A stretch of 64,000 nt of DNA from Stagnihabitans tardus (GTDB lineage: Bacteria; Pseudomonadota; Alphaproteobacteria; Rhodobacterales; Rhodobacteraceae), in assembly GCF_009925085.1 (NCBI RefSeq), contig NZ_JAABNR010000005.1:124001-188000 (forward strand), in the 5' to 3' direction. The notes under the pieces were generated by a model. The model searched no databases and was not told where the DNA came from. It saw only the letters and a program-made list of their open reading frames with translations. Made by a program: the position numbers and the translations under genes. Shown here in pieces: positions 7,553-17,078 of this stretch; position 1 is the stretch's first letter; every line of letters begins with the position of its first letter.

Positions 7553-9229
7553 TCAGAACAGGCCTTCGACGAAGCCCTGGTCGTTCAGCCGGATCACCTC
7601 GGCCGAGGGCACCTTGGGCAGGCCCGGCATGGTCATGATCTCGCCGCAGATCGCGACGATGAAGCCGGCGCCGGCCGAGAGACGCACTTCGCGGACCGGG
7701 ACCGTGTGGCCGGTGGGCGCGCCGCGCAGGTTCGGGTCGGTCGAGAAGGAATACTGCGTCTTGGCCATGCAGACCGGCAGGTTGCCGTAGCCAGCGGCCT
7801 CCCAGGCCTTCAGCTGGTCACGGATCGACTTGTCGGCGATGACTTCCGAGGCGTGGTAGATCCGCTTGGCAATCGTCTCGATCTTCTGGAACAGCGGCAT
7901 TTCATCCGGGTAGAGCGGCGCGAAGGTCGAGGCGCCGGATTCCGCCAGCGAAACCACCTTGTGCGCCAGCTCTTCGATGCCCGCCGAGCCATTCGCCCAG
8001 TGCTTGCACAGGATCGCTTCCGCGCCCTGCTCGGCCACATAGGCCTTCACGGCCGCCACTTCCGCATCGGTGTCGCTGTAGAAATGGTTGATCGCCACGA
8101 CCACCGGAACGCCGAAGCCCTTCACGTTCGCAATGTGACGGCCGAGGTTCGGGCAGCCCTTCTGCACGGCGGCCACGTTCTCGGCGCCCAGATCGGCCTT
8201 GGCCACGCCGCCGTTCATCTTCATCGCGCGCACCGTGGCCACGATCACCGCGGCGGCAGGCTTCAGCCCGGCCTTGCGGCACTTGATGTCGAAGAACTTC
8301 TCGGCGCCGAGGTCCGCGCCGAAACCGGCCTCAGTGACGACATATTCCCCCAGCTTCAGCGCGGTCTTGGTGGCGATGACCGAGTTGCAGCCATGGGCGA
8401 TGTTGGCGAAAGGCCCGCCATGGACGAAGGCCGGGTTGTTCTCCAGCGTCTGCACCAGGTTCGGCTGCATCGCGTCCTTCAAGAGAACGGTCATCGCGCC
8501 ATCGGCCTTCACGTCGCGGCAATAGACCGGGGTCTTGTCGCGGCGATAGCCGATCACGATGTTGCCGAGACGGGTTTGCAGGTCGGTCAGGTCCTTGGAG
8601 AGGCAGAGGATCGCCATGACTTCCGAGGCGACCGTGATGTCAAAGCCCGTCTGACGCGGGAAGCCATTGGCCACGCCGCCCAGGTTCACCACGATATCGC
8701 GCAGCGCGCGGTCGTTCATGTCCATGACCCGGCGCCAGGTGATGCGGCGCGCGTCGATGTCCTGCTCATTGCCCCAGTAGATGTGGTTGTCGATCATCGC
8801 CGACAAGAGGTTGTGGGCCGAGGTGATCGCATGGAAGTCGCCGGTGAAGTGGAGGTTCATCTCCTCCATCGGCACGACCTGGGCCATGCCGCCGCCGGCA
8901 GCGCCACCCTTCATCCCGAAGTTCGGGCCGAGGGAGGCTTCGCGGATGCAAACGACCGCCTTCTTGCCGATGCGGTTCAAGCCGTCACCCAGACCAACGG
9001 TGGTCGTGGTCTTGCCCTCGCCCGCCGGGGTCGGGTTGATCGCGGTCACCAGGATCAGCTTGCCATCGGGACGGCCCGCGAGGCTTTCGATGAATTCCTG
9101 CGAGACCTTGGCCTTGTCATGGCCATAAGGAAGCAGGCTCTCGGAGGGGATGCCAAGCTTGGCGCCGATCTCGAGGATCGGTTTCTTCTTCGCTTCGCGC
9201 GCGATTTCGATGTCGGTCTTGAAGGCCAT
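7553..9229 (-). CDS. fhs: Formate-tetrahydrofolate ligase
   Basis: A 558-residue FTHFS that makes 10-formyl-THF from formate, THF and ATP. The N-terminus [13 protein letters not shown] and the P-loop [11 protein letters not shown] (residues 65-75) are typical of the family, and the length matches bacterial homotetrameric enzymes. The start at 9229 is supported by GGGAGAG just upstream; an in-frame extension has no family similarity. Together with FolD it forms a reversible formate/C1-folate route, which in this lineage often serves oxidation of methyl groups to formate. The 189-base upstream region carries two palindromes. A 10-bp hairpin follows the stop. Confidence 0.97.
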   Translation of the reverse strand: MAFKTDIEIAREAKKKPILEIGAKLGIPSESLLPYGHDKAKVSQEFIESLAGRPDGKLILVTAINPTPAGEGKTTTTVGLGDGLNRIGKKAVVCIREASLGPNFGMKGGAAGGGMAQVVPMEEMNLHFTGDFHAITSAHNLLSAMIDNHIYWGNEQDIDARRITWRRVMDMNDRALRDIVVNLGGVANGFPRQTGFDITVASEVMAILCLSKDLTDLQTRLGNIVIGYRRDKTPVYCRDVKADGAMTVLLKDAMQPNLVQTLENNPAFVHGGPFANIAHGCNSVIATKTALKLGEYVVTEAGFGADLGAEKFFDIKCRKAGLKPAAAVIVATVRAMKMNGGVAKADLGAENVAAVQKGCPNLGRHIANVKGFGVPVVVAINHFYSDTDAEVAAVKAYVAEQGAEAILCKHWANGSAGIEELAHKVVSLAESGASTFAPLYPDEMPLFQKIETIAKRIYHASEVIADKSIRDQLKAWEAAGYGNLPVCMAKTQYSFSTDPNLRGAPTGHTVPVREVRLSAGAGFIVAICGEIMTMPGLPKVPSAEVIRLNDQGFVEGLF

Positions 9230-9336
9230 GATACTCTCCCGGTGGGCAAAGGGGCTTTGGCCACAGGTGTAGCCCCGGATGCGACAAGCGGAAGTCGCTT
9301 TTGCGACCAAGGTTCCACCAAATTCGCCAGAGCCTG

Positions 9337-9387
9337 TTTCCGATCGGAAAGAATGGAACGTGAGCGGGGAATATTCCAGAATTGGAA
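9337..9387. promoter_or_regulatory. Palindromes in the fhs upstream region
   Basis: TTTCCGATCGGAAA (9337-9350) is a perfect 14-base palindrome and GGAATATTCC (9368-9377) a perfect 10-base one. The latter overlaps TTCCA-GAAT-TGGAA (9374-9387). They lie about 110-160 bases upstream of the fhs start and could be operators for fhs or part of the 3' region of the MOSC gene. No known consensus was recognised. Confidence 0.4.
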
Positions 9388-9418
9388 CGCGCGATCTGAT
9401 TCTGGCGGCTTGATTCTG

Positions 9419-10036
9419 TCAGCCCAGCGGCAGGCTGGCCTGGGTGCTCAGGACCTGGTCCTCATGGGCCCAACGGCGCTGATCGGGGATGAAAAGCGCG
9501 ATCTCTTCGCCGATTGCAAGCGTCCCGGGCCGCTCGACCCAGGCGACGAGGCCGCGCCGCCCCTCTGCCGCGGGCTTGAAGCGCTTGCCCATGCCGGGGT
9601 GGGCGCGCTCGATGGCCTTGGAGGGGATGGTGCAGGGCCGGTTGTTGAGGTTGACGACGAGGGTGGCCTCGCGGCCTTGCAGGCGCGAACCGGGCGGGAT
9701 GTAGGAGAGGTCGGGCAGGCCCTCGATCACCATGGTGGCGCCGAGGAGGGAGGGGGAGAGGGTCGGCAGCCCCATGGCGGCGGCGATCTGAGCCAGCTCC
9801 TCGGCGGAGAGGATCGAAAGCTGGCGGGTGTTGGCGATCTCGGTCCCGGGCCTGTAGAGGTCCCGCATCCGCGTGCAGGAGGGCACGGTGAGGCCGGCAT
9901 GGGTCTCGCCCTCGATGCCTGCGAAGGAGGCGGTCAGTTGGTCGGAGGGTTCCGCGTGGATCGGGTCATGGGAAGAGGCCATGCGCCCGAGGAATGTGAT
10001 GCGGCCGGTAAAGGGGGTGCGTTTGAGGATGGGCAT
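9419..10036 (-). CDS. MOSC domain-containing protein
   Basis: A 205-residue protein starting MPILKRTPFTG. The central part (GETHAGLT, MRDLYRPGTEIANTRQLSI, LGATMVIEGLPDL, LVVNLNNRPC) matches MOSC domains, the C-terminal fold of molybdenum-cofactor sulfurases and of YiiM/YuaD-type sulfur carriers. A conserved cysteine lies in NNRPC. Stand-alone MOSC proteins are thought to transfer sulfur or reduce N-hydroxylated compounds; the substrate here is unknown. The start at 10036 excludes an unconserved upstream extension. It precedes fhs on the same strand at 189 bases, probably as a separate unit. Confidence 0.8.
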   Translation of the reverse strand: MPILKRTPFTGRITFLGRMASSHDPIHAEPSDQLTASFAGIEGETHAGLTVPSCTRMRDLYRPGTEIANTRQLSILSAEELAQIAAAMGLPTLSPSLLGATMVIEGLPDLSYIPPGSRLQGREATLVVNLNNRPCTIPSKAIERAHPGMGKRFKPAAEGRRGLVAWVERPGTLAIGEEIALFIPDQRRWAHEDQVLSTQASLPLG

Positions 10037-10156
10037 GGGGGCTCCGTTTGCGGCAGGGTGGTGAAGGGGGGCGGGCTTGGCAAGAGCATCACGCATAAGC
10101 GATGCGCTGCGGCTCGTCACCATGCCCTGCGCGAGGCAGCGGCCCTGCCCTGCGCC

Positions 10157-10852
10157 TCATCTGCGGCGCAATAATCCCTTCAGACGGGCAAAGATCCCCC
10201 TTGGCTCGTCCTGCTGCCTTGCCGCTTTGGCCAAGTCCTCCCAATCCTCCGTATCTCCGGGGAGCAACTTGGCGCCTGCCAATCGATGGCCCCGATCATC
10301 ATGGAAGGCCATGCGCCTGGGAATCTCTTCGGCGAGAAAGATCGCAAGGGAAGCCCACCTGGCACCAACCCGGTCGAGCCGGGAGTGGTAGAGCTCGACC
10401 TCTCCGGTCGAGGCCAGGTAGAGATGGCCTTGCGAATACCAGGGACCGTTAATCGCCCCGATCCCCAAGGAGCCCGCAGGGATATAGGCCGGGCGTTCCA
10501 CGACGTTCGAGTAGCGCAGGCTGATCGGCTGACCGATCCCATGCAATGAGCGACCGACCAAAGGCCCGATCGCACCCTGAAGCGTAATGCCAAGAATATT
10601 GGCGCCGTCCATATGGGCAAGGAGGGCGCGGTATGGCTCTGGCAAATAGCGACCGGCTTCCTCTTCGGCGGCTTGGAGGCCTTGATCATCCAGGCCTGGA
10701 TATCGGGTGCAGAGATAGGCGAAGGGCGCAACATGAGGAACGTGGCCGGTCAGAAAAGCGCCATCGGGGCCCTCACGAAAGCCCAAGTGATCATAGGCTT
10801 CTCTCAGGATGAGGTCGGTCCGGTGCAAGGTTTCGGAAATAGAGGTCGGCAT
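10157..10852 (-). CDS. SMI1/KNR4 (SUKH) family protein
   Basis: A 231-residue soluble protein. The segment EEEAGRYLPEPYRALLAHMDGANIL is split here as EEEAGRYLPEPYR and ALLAHMDGANIL; it is the recognisable SMI1/KNR4 helix and turn. Downstream, NGPWYSQGHLYLASTG and IAIFLAEEI-like parts fit the family's beta sheet. SUKH proteins are often immunity proteins against contact-dependent or polymorphic toxins, but many are housekeeping orphans. No toxin gene is adjacent: neighbours are the MOSC gene and ftsH. ATG at 10852 is preferred to an upstream TTG, although no strong ribosome site is visible. Confidence 0.65.
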   Translation of the reverse strand: MPTSISETLHRTDLILREAYDHLGFREGPDGAFLTGHVPHVAPFAYLCTRYPGLDDQGLQAAEEEAGRYLPEPYRALLAHMDGANILGITLQGAIGPLVGRSLHGIGQPISLRYSNVVERPAYIPAGSLGIGAINGPWYSQGHLYLASTGEVELYHSRLDRVGARWASLAIFLAEEIPRRMAFHDDRGHRLAGAKLLPGDTEDWEDLAKAARQQDEPRGIFARLKGLLRRR

Positions 10853-11026
10853 CGCAAAGACTTTCGGAAGAAGGTCAAAGCATCTTTGGGCATCTGGTCC
10901 GATTGTCAAGGAATAGGCCTCCCTCGGGCCTCCCGCCGCCAAGCCGTGAGGGGCCCCGGCTCAAGCCCGGGGCGCGGCGGGGGGATGCGGAACCAGTAGC
11001 CCGGGGTATACCCCGGGGCCGGAAAT

Positions 11027-11061
11027 GGAAACGCCGGAGGCATCGAGCCTCCGGCGTTTCC
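11027..11061 (-). terminator. ftsH terminator hairpin
   Basis: A perfect 15-bp stem (GGAAACGCCGGAGGC / GCCTCCGGCGTTTCC) with a 5-base loop begins 20 bases past the ftsH stop. It is the strongest hairpin in the window. No long U tract follows. It closes the tol-pal-tilS-ftsH run. A palindrome CCCGGGGTATACCCCGGG follows (11000-11017). Confidence 0.8.
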
Positions 11062-11080
11062 CTTGGTGCTGGCGGGACGG

Positions 11081-12970
11081 TTACGCCTGGGGTTCAGGCG
11101 CGGCGTCCGGGGTGATCCGGGTGCGGGTCTTGGGCATCGAGAGGACCGAGGTCACGCCGCCCGAGGGGGGCTCGTCGCCGCCAAGGGCCTCGCCGCGGAT
11201 GACCTTCTTGATCTCGTCACCGGTCAGGGTCTCGTATTCCAGGAGGCCCTGGGCCAGGCGTTCGAACTCTTCGGGGTTCTCGAGCAGGATGCGGCGGGCG
11301 GTCTGGTAGCCTTCGTCGATGAGGCCCTTGACCTCGTTCTCGATCATCATCTTGGTGTCGGCAGAGACCGAGAAGCCGCCAGCGTTGCCCTGGTAGCCCT
11401 CATGCGCCTCGGCGTAGTCGATGTTGCCGACCTTGTCCGACATGCCCCAGCGCAGAACCATCGCGCGGGCAAGGGCCGAGGCCTGCTGGATGTCGCCCGA
11501 AGGGCCGTTCGAGACCGCCTCTTCGCCCCATTTGATGATCTCGGCCGCCTTGCCCGCCATGGTCATGGCGATCTTCTGCTTGCACTCGTCCTTGTGCCAG
11601 TTCAGGCGGTCGATCTCCGGCAGGGACATCACCATGCCGAGCGCGCCGCCGCGGGGGATGATCGTCGCCTTGTAGACCGGGTCGCATTTCGGCAGGTGGA
11701 TGCCGACGATGGCGTGACCGGCCTCGTGATAGGCGGTCATCTCTTTCTGCTCGTCGGTCAGGACCATGGACCGACGCTCGGCCCCCATCATGACCTTGTC
11801 CTTGGCCTTTTCGAAATCGACCATGGCCACGAACTTGCGCCCCGCCCGGGCGGCCATCAGCGCCGCCTCGTTCACCAGGTTCATCAGGTCGGCGCCCGAG
11901 AAACCGGGGCTGCCGCGCGCGATGACGCGCAGGTCGACATCGGGACCGATCGGAACCTTGCGGGCATGGACGTTGAGGATCTTCTCGCGGCCCTTGATAT
12001 CGGGGTTCGGCACATAGATCTGGCGGTCGAAGCGGCCCGGACGCAGAAGGGCGGGGTCCAGCACGTCCTTGCGGTTGGTGGCGGCCACGATGATGACGCC
12101 CTCATTGGCCTCAAACCCGTCCATCTCGACCAGGAGCTGGTTCAGCGTCTGCTCACGCTCGTCATTGCCGCCGCCCATGCCCACGCCGCGCGCGCGACCC
12201 ACCGCATCGATTTCGTCGATGAAGACGATGCAGGGGGCGTTCTTCTTGGCCTGTTCGAACATGTCACGCACGCGGCTTGCACCCACGCCGACGAACATTT
12301 CCACGAAATCCGAGCCCGAGATGGTGAAGAAGGGCACGCCCGCCTCGCCGGCAATCGCACGCGCCAAGAGCGTCTTACCCGTGCCGGGCGGGCCGACCAG
12401 AAGCGCGCCTTTCGGGATCTTGCCGCCCAGGCGGGAGAATTTCTGCGGGTTGCGCAGGAACTCGACGATCTCTTCCAGCTCTTCCTTGGCCTCGTCGATG
12501 CCCGCGACGTCGTCGAAGGTCACGCGGCCGTTCTTTTCGGTCAAGAGCTTGGCCTTGGACTTGCCGAAGCCCATGGCCCCGCCCTTCCCGCCGCCCTGCA
12601 TCCGGTTCATGAAATAGATCCAGACCCCGATCATCAACAGCAGAGGCGCCCAGGAGATCAGGATCGTCATGAAGGACGACTGTTCCTGCGGCTTGGCATT
12701 GATGTTGACGCCCTTGCCCAGGAGACGCTCTGTCACCTGCTCGCCCGCGGGCTTGATGACGGTATAGGCGGCGCCATCCGCGGGCGTCACCACGATCTGC
12801 TCGCCGTTCAGCGTGACCGATTTGACCTTTCCGTCATTCACGTTCTGAATGAAGTCGGAATAGGAAACCGGCTGGGTCGTGAGGCCGCTGGACGACTCGA
12901 AGACCTTGAAGAGCGCCAGGACCAGCAAGAGCAGGACGACCCAGAAGGCGATGTTGCGTGCGTTTCCCAA
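11081..12970 (-). CDS. ftsH: ATP-dependent zinc metalloprotease FtsH
   Basis: A 629-residue inner-membrane AAA+ protease that degrades misfolded and regulatory membrane and cytosolic proteins. Order: N-terminal membrane segment ([16 protein letters not shown]), periplasmic domain, second membrane segment ([14 protein letters not shown]), AAA domain with GPPGTGKT and FIDEID, then peptidase zinc site HEAGH. The start is TTG at 12970: AAGGAG lies seven bases upstream and translation gives the family N-terminus (M)GNARNIAFW. An ATG-like upstream start at 13039 would add 23 residues without similarity. It follows tilS by 78 bases and ends at a 15-bp hairpin. Confidence 0.97.
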   Translation of the reverse strand: MGNARNIAFWVVLLLLVLALFKVFESSSGLTTQPVSYSDFIQNVNDGKVKSVTLNGEQIVVTPADGAAYTVIKPAGEQVTERLLGKGVNINAKPQEQSSFMTILISWAPLLLMIGVWIYFMNRMQGGGKGGAMGFGKSKAKLLTEKNGRVTFDDVAGIDEAKEELEEIVEFLRNPQKFSRLGGKIPKGALLVGPPGTGKTLLARAIAGEAGVPFFTISGSDFVEMFVGVGASRVRDMFEQAKKNAPCIVFIDEIDAVGRARGVGMGGGNDEREQTLNQLLVEMDGFEANEGVIIVAATNRKDVLDPALLRPGRFDRQIYVPNPDIKGREKILNVHARKVPIGPDVDLRVIARGSPGFSGADLMNLVNEAALMAARAGRKFVAMVDFEKAKDKVMMGAERRSMVLTDEQKEMTAYHEAGHAIVGIHLPKCDPVYKATIIPRGGALGMVMSLPEIDRLNWHKDECKQKIAMTMAGKAAEIIKWGEEAVSNGPSGDIQQASALARAMVLRWGMSDKVGNIDYAEAHEGYQGNAGGFSVSADTKMMIENEVKGLIDEGYQTARRILLENPEEFERLAQGLLEYETLTGDEIKKVIRGEALGGDEPPSGGVTSVLSMPKTRTRITPDAAPEPQA

Positions 12971-13048
12971 ACCGGAACTCCTTGAACTGCGTGGCGCGAT
13001 GCGGCGCACCTCGCTTTGGACTGTAAAATAGACATTCATTTGGCCGGT

Positions 13049-14218
13049 TCAATGCGATAACGCGGCTGTGAGCGACAGGAACTCGCCGAAGCATGGCCGG
13101 ATTGTGGTTTCCGGCTGGTTAACGCCGATGGCGGGGGCCGAAATGACCCTTCCCTCCAGCCGCAGCGCCGGAGAGGAGGCGAGCGCCGCCCGGGGCAGGC
13201 CGGTCTCGCGCCAGTCTTTCGGCAGGTCGGGGCCAAGCGCGCCGAGGGTGGCGCCCGGGGGTGCCGTGGCGGTGAAGCGGGCGTCCCAGATCTGGCTGGC
13301 GGGGACGTCTGGCGGCAGACTCCGGGCCTCGCGATACAGGCGCTTTCCGTCGAAGCGAGTGCCGGCGAGGGTGGCTGGCCGGGCCTGGGCCAGGGCGGCC
13401 AGGAAGCGGGTCAGGGCCTCTCCGCGCGGCGGATAGGGCGCGGGGGCGAGCCAGAGGAGGGCGCGGGTGACAAGGCGGCGCCGGGTCTCGGGCGGGGCGC
13501 CTGCGAGATCGCGCAGGAGAAGGGTGCCGCGATCCTCGGCAAAGGCCTTGGGCGCCCAGAGGTCGGCGAGGCTATCCAGAGCCTGGCGGGCCTCCGACAG
13601 GTGGCGGGCGGATTGGGCGATGGCCTCGGTGGGGAGGTCACTCAGCGCCGCGCGGGTGCGGGCGCGCAGGTAATGCGGGTCGCGGTTGGTCGGGTCCTCG
13701 GCCCAGGGCGCGCCGATCTCGGTCAGATAGGCGCGCAGGGTGGCGCGGGGGATATGCAGGAAGGGGCGCAGGAAGGTCGCCCCTGCATGGGAAAAGGCAG
13801 GGCTCATGGCGGCAAGGCCATCGACGCCCGCGCCCCGGGTCAGCCGCATCAGGAAGGTCTCGGCCACGTCGTCTTGCGTATGGGCGAGGAGGACCACGGG
13901 GTTCCAGGCGGCCAGCAGGTCGCGGCGCGCGCGGCGGGCGGCGTCCGAGAGGTTGCCGCGGCCGTCCCAGTGCCAGTGCAGGGTCTGGTGCTCCAGCCCA
14001 AGCCGGGCGCAGGTCTGGGCCACCATCGCGGCCTCGGCCTCGGCTTCGGGGCGGAGGTGGTGGTTCACCGTGGCCACCCGGGGACGCAAGGGCGCCAGGA
14101 GATGCAGCATCGCCATGCTGTCCCCTCCGCCCGAGACGGCGAGACCAAGGCCCGATGTCACCGGCAGGTTCAGGCTTTCCCGAAGCTGCCCCGGGCCTGA
14201 CCCGGGGCCTCGACCCAT
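13049..14218 (-). CDS. tilS: tRNA(Ile)-lysidine synthetase TilS
   Basis: A 389-residue PP-loop ATPase that converts cytidine-34 of the AUA-reading tRNA-Ile to lysidine. The PP-loop is SGGGDSMAM near residue 29, followed by the NHHLRPEA, HTQDDVAETFLMRLTRG and RPFLHIPR blocks characteristic of TilS. The C-terminal third is poorly conserved, as usual. ATG at 14218 lies 19 bases past the cpoB stop; a GTG overlapping that stop is an alternative. It sits between cpoB and ftsH, a typical alphaproteobacterial order (tilS-ftsH). Confidence 0.93.
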   Translation of the reverse strand: MGRGPGSGPGQLRESLNLPVTSGLGLAVSGGGDSMAMLHLLAPLRPRVATVNHHLRPEAEAEAAMVAQTCARLGLEHQTLHWHWDGRGNLSDAARRARRDLLAAWNPVVLLAHTQDDVAETFLMRLTRGAGVDGLAAMSPAFSHAGATFLRPFLHIPRATLRAYLTEIGAPWAEDPTNRDPHYLRARTRAALSDLPTEAIAQSARHLSEARQALDSLADLWAPKAFAEDRGTLLLRDLAGAPPETRRRLVTRALLWLAPAPYPPRGEALTRFLAALAQARPATLAGTRFDGKRLYREARSLPPDVPASQIWDARFTATAPPGATLGALGPDLPKDWRETGLPRAALASSPALRLEGRVISAPAIGVNQPETTIRPCFGEFLSLTAALSH

Positions 14219-14237
14219 GGGGGGCGCCCCGGTCACC

Positions 14238-15074
14238 TTATTGGCAGCCCTGCGCCTGCATGGCGGCGGTGGCCGCCGTCGCATCGGCCGAGCCGGGGAA
14301 GCGCTTGCCGACCTCGGCCAGGGTCACGCAGGCCTCGGGGCCCTGGCCGAGTTTCCCCAGCGCGGTGCCCAGTTTCAAGAGCGCCTGACCGGCCAAGGGC
14401 CCGTCCTGCTTGGCCGAAAAGGCGTCCAGGTAGGCGCGGGCGGCATTGGCGGTGTCTCCGGTCTGGGTCAGCGCATCGCCGCGATAAAGATCGGCCTGGG
14501 GGACTAGCGGGCCTCCCGGAAAGGATTGGGCATAGGCCTTAAAGAGGTCAGCGGCGCCCTGAAAGTCACCGGAATCGAGCACCCCCTTGGCCCGGTCGAA
14601 GTCTGCCTGCTCGTTCAGGGCCAATTCCGGTTGATCGCCCGAGGTCGTGGGCGCGGGAGTCGTCGGGGTCTCGGCCAAGGGCGCCGTGGCGCCGCCCGCC
14701 ATGCCGCCAAGGTCCGGCGTGGGGGGCAGGGCGCCCGGGTCGCAGCCCTCGGTCAACTCGCAAAGGCGAAACTCGATGTCGCCGATGCGGTTGGTGCCGT
14801 CGGACACCACCGCATTGACCTTTTGCTCGACGCTTTCGGTGCGCGCGGTCAGGGACCGCAGCGCCGCCTCGATCGCATCCATGCGCGACAGGGGATCGGC
14901 CCCCGCCGTGCCATTGGTCGCGGCCCCGGAGGCCACGACCTCTTGCTTCAGCGAGACCAGCTGGGCGGCCAGCACCGCCAGTTCCGCCTTCACATCGGCC
15001 AGGGTCTGGGCCTTGTCCTGGGCGAGGACCGGGCCCGCCGCCAGGAGGCTGACCGCCAGAAGCAGTCGCTTCAT
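14238..15074 (-). CDS. cpoB: Tol-Pal system protein CpoB (YbgF), periplasmic TPR protein
   Basis: A 278-residue exported protein with a signal peptide (LLLAVSLLAAGPVLAQ), an N-terminal coiled-coil trimerisation region (about residues 25-105), an Ala/Pro/Thr linker and a C-terminal TPR block (FDRAKGVLDSGDFQGAADLF, split as FDRAKGVLDSG and DFQGAADLF, and later repeats). CpoB coordinates outer-membrane constriction with peptidoglycan synthesis at division. Its ATG directly abuts the pal stop (TAA then ATG), so it is co-translated with pal. Four cysteine positions are visible, including CELTEGC, which may form a disulfide. Confidence 0.92.
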   Translation of the reverse strand: MKRLLLAVSLLAAGPVLAQDKAQTLADVKAELAVLAAQLVSLKQEVVASGAATNGTAGADPLSRMDAIEAALRSLTARTESVEQKVNAVVSDGTNRIGDIEFRLCELTEGCDPGALPPTPDLGGMAGGATAPLAETPTTPAPTTSGDQPELALNEQADFDRAKGVLDSGDFQGAADLFKAYAQSFPGGPLVPQADLYRGDALTQTGDTANAARAYLDAFSAKQDGPLAGQALLKLGTALGKLGQGPEACVTLAEVGKRFPGSADATAATAAMQAQGCQ

Positions 15075-15632
15075 TTACGCCCCCGAGCCCATCGACAGCA
15101 CGGTGACCGCGCGGCGGTTCTGGCTGTAGCACGATTCATCCGAGCAGATGGCGATGGGGCGTTCCTTGCCATAGGTCACGGTCTGGATGCGGGCGCCCGA
15201 AACCCCCTTGGAGATCAGGTAGTTCTTGACCGAATCCGCGCGGCGGCCGCCCAGCGACATGTTGTAATCGCGTGTGCCCTGCTCGTCGGCATGGCCTTCC
15301 ACGATGATGGCGTAGTCCGGGTTGGCCGCCAGCCACTGCGCCTGGCCGTTCAGGATGCCCTTGGCCTCCTCGGTCAGGGTCGACTGGTCGACGACAAACA
15401 GCACGCGGTCGCCCACGGTCTGGTTGAAATAGGCGATGGAGGCCGGGTTGGACGGATCCCCCAGCGCGCCGGAGGCGATGCCGTCCTGGCCGATCCCGTT
15501 TGCCCCATTCGCGCCATTGGCCCCATAGGCGCCATCGGCTCCGAAGCCATCCCCGCCACCGGGGTTGCGACAGGCCGAGAGGGCCAGCGCGGAAACGATC
15601 ATCAGGACTTTGAAGGCAACAGAGGCGCGCAT
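15075..15632 (-). CDS. pal: Peptidoglycan-associated lipoprotein Pal
   Basis: A 185-residue outer-membrane lipoprotein. The signal peptide ends in lipobox LSAC with the acylated cysteine near residue 21. A Gly/Ala/Asn-rich linker (GANGANGANG) precedes the OmpA-like peptidoglycan-binding domain, with VEGHADEQGTRDYN and the LGGRRADSVKNYL helix. Pal binds TolB and diaminopimelate of peptidoglycan. ATG at 15632 gives a normal lipoprotein signal; an upstream ATG would put charged residues before it. A hairpin separates it from tolB, so it may also have its own promoter. Confidence 0.96.
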   Translation of the reverse strand: MRASVAFKVLMIVSALALSACRNPGGGDGFGADGAYGANGANGANGIGQDGIASGALGDPSNPASIAYFNQTVGDRVLFVVDQSTLTEEAKGILNGQAQWLAANPDYAIIVEGHADEQGTRDYNMSLGGRRADSVKNYLISKGVSGARIQTVTYGKERPIAICSDESCYSQNRRAVTVLSMGSGA

Positions 15633-15682
15633 GGGTTTTTTCCGTTTTTGGGGCTCGATTGGGGCCAATATAGCAGGTGTGT

Positions 15683-15704
15683 CGCGGGCTGTTAACCGCC
15701 CGCG
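15683..15704 (-). terminator. Intercistronic hairpin between tolB and pal
   Basis: CGCGGGC-8-base loop-GCCCGCG forms a perfect 7-bp stem, 6 bases after the tolB stop. It could partially terminate or stabilise the tol transcript ahead of pal. Confidence 0.5.
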
Positions 15705-15709
15705 AACAA

Positions 15710-17011
15710 TCAGGGCAGCAAAGGCGACCAGGCCGGGTCAGAGGCGGCCGAGGGCGTCGGCACCTGGTGCAGGTTGCGCCCCGAGATATCGACCGAATAG
15801 AGCGAGGCCGAGCCAGAGGCGCCCTCGCCCTGGCGGGTGAACATGATCACGCGGCCATTGGGCGCCCAGGTCGGGCTTTCATCCAGGAAGGAGGAGGTCA
15901 GAAGCCGTTCGTCCGACCCATCGGGGCGGATCACGCCGATATAGAAGCGCCCGTCCGCGATCTTGGTGAAGGCGATGAAGTCGCCGCGCGGGCTCCAGAC
16001 CGGGGCGGCATAGCGGCCCTTGCCCGAGGAGATGCGGGTGGGCTCGCCGCCGCCTGCGGACATGACATAGATCTGCTGGTTGCCGGAGCGGTCGGATTCG
16101 AAGGTGATCTGCGACCCGTCGGGGGAGTAGGAGGGCGCGGTCTCGATCGAGGGGGCGTTGGTCAGCTGGCTGATCTGGCCCGACTCGCTGTCCATGGCGT
16201 AAAGGTCGGAATTGCCGTCCTTGTCGAGCGTGAAGACCACGGTCCGCCCATCAGGGGCAAAGCGCGGGGCGAAGGTCATGGTCCCCGGAAGCTCGGCCAG
16301 CGGGCGCTTGGACAGGTCGCGGGTGTTCATCAGGTAGATGCGCGGGAAGCCGGTCTCGTAAGAGGTATAGACGATCCGGCTGCCATCGGGCGAGAAGCGG
16401 GGCGCGAGCACGATGGAGGACGAGTCGGTCAGATACTGCACATTGGCGCCGTCGTAATCCATGACGGCGAGGCGCTTCTGGCGGGCCTCTTTCGACCCGG
16501 ATTCCGAGACGAACAGCACGCGGCTGTCGAAATAGGGGCCCTCGCCCGTGATGCGGCTATAGACCGCATCGGCGACCTTGTGCGCCATCCGCCGCCAGGA
16601 CTTGGCCGAGCCCGCGAATTGCAGCCCGTCGCCCATCGCCTGGCCGGTGAAGACGTCGTAAAGCCGGAACTTCACCACGATCTTGCCGCCCGAGGACTGG
16701 ACCTCTCCGGTGATCAGGACCTGGGCATTGATCGCCTGCCAGTCATTATAGGCAATCGGCGCGTCGAAATTCGAGACGGTGGAGATATAGGCCGACGAGG
16801 GGATCTCGCGGAAGAGGCCCGTGCCGGTCAGGTCGGCCGAGATGACCTGCGTGATATTGGTCGCCTCTTCGCTGCCGCCGGTGAAGGTCGGCAGGGCGAA
16901 GGGCATGGGCTCGATCACCGGGTTGTCGAAGCGGATCGTGGGTTCGGCTGCGACAGGGGCGGCCAGGCTGGCCAGCGCCAGCAGAACGGCGGCAAAGAAA
17001 GGATGTTTCAT
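15710..17011 (-). CDS. tolB: Tol-Pal system protein TolB
   Basis: A 433-residue periplasmic protein. Signal peptide ([18 protein letters not shown]), N-terminal domain (about residues 25-165), then a six-bladed beta-propeller with repeated WSPDG-like blades ([44 protein letters not shown]). TolB links Pal to TolA. ATG at 17011 has GAGGA upstream. It follows tolA by 67 bases in the tolQRAB-pal-cpoB operon. Confidence 0.97.
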   Translation of the reverse strand: MKHPFFAAVLLALASLAAPVAAEPTIRFDNPVIEPMPFALPTFTGGSEEATNITQVISADLTGTGLFREIPSSAYISTVSNFDAPIAYNDWQAINAQVLITGEVQSSGGKIVVKFRLYDVFTGQAMGDGLQFAGSAKSWRRMAHKVADAVYSRITGEGPYFDSRVLFVSESGSKEARQKRLAVMDYDGANVQYLTDSSSIVLAPRFSPDGSRIVYTSYETGFPRIYLMNTRDLSKRPLAELPGTMTFAPRFAPDGRTVVFTLDKDGNSDLYAMDSESGQISQLTNAPSIETAPSYSPDGSQITFESDRSGNQQIYVMSAGGGEPTRISSGKGRYAAPVWSPRGDFIAFTKIADGRFYIGVIRPDGSDERLLTSSFLDESPTWAPNGRVIMFTRQGEGASGSASLYSVDISGRNLHQVPTPSAASDPAWSPLLP

Positions 17012-17078
17012 GCGGTCCTCATCGGATGGCGCGCTGCCCCCGGGGGGAGCGGGCAGGCGGGAAAATGGCGGGCAGGGC

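Noticed and set aside
7529-10174. An 881-codon open frame antisense to fhs and the MOSC gene
   Set aside because: No recognisable domain and no ribosome site; fhs and MOSC on the other strand are unambiguous.
12971-13039. Longer FtsH N-terminus from an ATG at 13039
   Set aside because: The extra 23 residues are not like FtsH; TTG at 12970 has AAGGAG at the right distance and restores the family N-terminus.
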